From Gammaproteobacteria bacterium (GTDB lineage Bacteria > Pseudomonadota > Gammaproteobacteria > Steroidobacterales > Rariloculaceae), in the NCBI GenBank assembly GCA_017577365.1, contig PKRJ01000041.1, forward strand, positions 1 through 31,263: a stretch of DNA of 31,263 bases, written 5' to 3'. A program made the position numbers and the translations under genes. Positions 29,738-31,263 of the stretch are shown piece by piece; position 1 is the first letter of the stretch, and every line of letters begins with the position of its first letter. The notes under the pieces are model-generated. The model was given only the letters and a program-made list of their open reading frames with translations. It did no database searches and had not been told where the DNA came from.

Positions 29738-31263
29738 ATGAGCGCACTGGCGTTTCGCACCTCGTCCAGCCGGCCGAGAGCACTTCCGTCGGTTCTCTAC
29801 TTCGTCTCCGGCGCAACCGGCCTCGCTTATCAAGTGCTGTGGGTGCGCGAGCTGAAGCTCGTATTCGGCGCGTCCACGTTCGCCGTCTCTACCGTTCTCG
29901 CGGCCTTCATGGGCGGACTCGCGCTCGGCGGATTCGCCGTCGCGCGCTTCGCCGATCGCTTGCCGCGCCCGTTGCGGACGTACGGGCTGCTCGAGATCGG
30001 CGTCGGCGCTTACGCGTTGCTGTTTCCGCTGCTCGTGACGTCGGTCACGCCGATCTATCTAGCGGTGTGGCGCGCGCTCGAGCCGGGCCCCGTGATCTTC
30101 GGGCTGGTGCAGTTCGCGCTCGTCGGCTCGATCCTGCTGCTGCCGACCGCGGCGATGGGCGCGACGCTGCCGCTGCTCGCGCGCGCGACGATCCGCGAGC
30201 TCGGCAGGGCAGGCGACCGCATCGGGACGCTCTACGCCGTCAACACGTTCGGCGCGGTCGCGGGCGCCGCGCTGTGCGCTTTCGTGCTGTTGCCGCAGCT
30301 CGGACGCGATCGGACGACCCTCGTCGCGGCCGCCGCGAATGTCGTGATCGGCTTCGCCGCGCTCGCGCTCGACGCGGGCCGCGGCCCGCGTGCTGTGATG
30401 CCTGCGTCGCGGGCAGGGGCGGACCAGCGGAACGACAACCCGTTGCTCGCGCCCGTTGTATGGGCCGTCGCGATCGCGGGCTTTTCGGTGCTCGTTTGCG
30501 AGGTCGCGTGGACGCGCCTGCTCGGGCTGATGCTCGGCGGGTCGACGTACAGCTTCTCGCTGATGCTGATCGTGTTTCTCGCGGGCATCGCCGCCGGCGG
30601 CAAGCTCGGCGGAAAGATCGCGGACCGTCTGTTCCGCGCCTTCGGACGAAGCGCTGTGCTTGCCGCGGTCGCCGTCGTGCAGGTCGCGATCGCACTCCTT
30701 TCTTACGGTGCGATGTACCTCTATCCGGAGCTGCCGTTCTGGTACGTCGCGCTGTTCGATCTCGTCGGGGCGGAAACGAGCCCCGAAGGGCGGTGGGCGG
30801 TGATGCTGCTGCTCTCGGCGTTCGTCATGGCGCCGCCGGCCGTGCTGATGGGCATGCATCTTCCGATCGCGATCCGTGCGCTCGTCGAGCGAGAGGACGC
30901 TCTCGGACGGCCCGTCGGCTTGCTCTACGGCGCGAGCACGCTCGGCGGCGTGCTCGGAGCATTCGTCGCCGGATTCGTGCTGCTGCCGGGGATCGGCTTG
31001 CAGGGCACGGTGCTCGCCGCCGCGGCCGGCGAGATCGTCGCGGCGACGATCCTGATGCTCGCCGCGTTCCGAGGAACGCCGCGCCGCTGGCTGACCGCAA
31101 GTTCGATCGCGTCGCTCGGCCTCGCCGTCGGCGTTCTCTTCGCGGTGCTGCGCCCGTCGTGGAACCCGATGCTGATGACGGCCGGCCTGTATCAGTACGT
31201 CACGCTGCTCGACGACCGCAGCCGCGAAGGGATCGTGCGATACAGCGTCGACCTGTACGAGCT
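29738..31263 (+). CDS. Spermidine-synthase-like membrane protein, N-terminal part (cut by window)
   Basis: The frame is open from ATG at 29738 to the window end (508 codons) with no stop. It holds about 12-14 hydrophobic helices, beginning LPSVLYFVSGATGLAYQVLW, the signature of the membrane half of fused MFS/spermidine-synthase proteins, with GGLALGGF, LLPTAAMGATLPLLAR and LYAVNTFGAVAGA repeated in a second half (ppavLMGMHLPIAIRAL, LLYGASTLGGVLGAF). The methyltransferase-like aminopropyltransferase domain should follow beyond the window; YSVDLYE is near its entry. Such proteins are not proven polyamine synthases. GGGAAG precedes the start. Its position 59 bp after the cytochrome gene suggests one transcript. 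Confidence 0.88.
   Translation, partial: MSALAFRTSSSRPRALPSVLYFVSGATGLAYQVLWVRELKLVFGASTFAVSTVLAAFMGGLALGGFAVARFADRLPRPLRTYGLLEIGVGAYALLFPLLVTSVTPIYLAVWRALEPGPVIFGLVQFALVGSILLLPTAAMGATLPLLARATIRELGRAGDRIGTLYAVNTFGAVAGAALCAFVLLPQLGRDRTTLVAAAANVVIGFAALALDAGRGPRAVMPASRAGADQRNDNPLLAPVVWAVAIAGFSVLVCEVAWTRLLGLMLGGSTYSFSLMLIVFLAGIAAGGKLGGKIADRLFRAFGRSAVLAAVAVVQVAIALLSYGAMYLYPELPFWYVALFDLVGAETSPEGRWAVMLLLSAFVMAPPAVLMGMHLPIAIRALVEREDALGRPVGLLYGASTLGGVLGAFVAGFVLLPGIGLQGTVLAAAAGEIVAATILMLAAFRGTPRRWLTASSIASLGLAVGVLFAVLRPSWNPMLMTAGLYQYVTLLDDRSREGIVRYSVDLYE

Overview
The window looks like a piece of a GC-rich Gram-negative chromosome. It has two intact TonB-dependent outer-membrane receptors and the wreck of a third, a lipoprotein, Sec and Tat signal peptides and c-type cytochromes. 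The gene content resembles soil or freshwater Gammaproteobacteria of the Steroidobacter/Nevskia/Xanthomonad type. That placement is inference from protein style, since there is no rRNA or tRNA to test it. I see no tRNA, rRNA, CRISPR array, transposase, integrase or phage gene. Very long antisense open frames run through most genes and are best explained by GC-rich codon usage.

Left part (1-6976). A secreted serine hydrolase and a secreted protein of unknown function form a leftward pair, preceded by the decayed 3' end of a TonB-dependent receptor gene. Rightward from there runs a YtrA-type GntR repressor / ABC ATPase / ABC-2 permease operon. Its promoter region carries a perfect 8+8 bp inverted repeat, and its ATPase gene is broken by a one-base frameshift near its 3' end. 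Next come a cytochrome c-sorbosone/glucose dehydrogenase fusion and an isochorismatase-fold hydrolase.

Middle part (6934-15074). A leftward series holds a group III truncated haemoglobin, a four-helix membrane protein, a lipoprotein, an OsmC-family protein, an AEC permease and a ModA-like binding protein without a signal peptide. It continues with a Tat-exported small protein translationally coupled to a GMC flavoprotein oxidoreductase that seems to start at CTG, and a secreted Cys-motif protein. A metallo-beta-lactamase-fold protein of the di-iron type is divergent from the last of these.

Right part (15091-31263). A large patatin-like phospholipase is divergent from a four-EF-hand secreted protein. 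A leftward series then encodes an acylating aldehyde dehydrogenase, a FecA-like TonB receptor, a LapD/MoxY-type sensor kinase and a NarL-type response regulator. An MFS transporter of the anion:cation symporter type diverges from the dehydrogenase across a 327 bp region with three perfect dyads. After it come a large TonB receptor, a cytochrome c-helix-hairpin-helix fusion, and the membrane half of a spermidine-synthase-like protein cut by the window end.

Taken together, the right part looks like an uptake and periplasmic oxidation module: outer-membrane import, inner-membrane import, conversion of an aldehyde to an acyl-CoA, and a dedicated sensor. Its substrate cannot be read from sequence alone; sulfoacetate or sulfoacetaldehyde is one testable idea.
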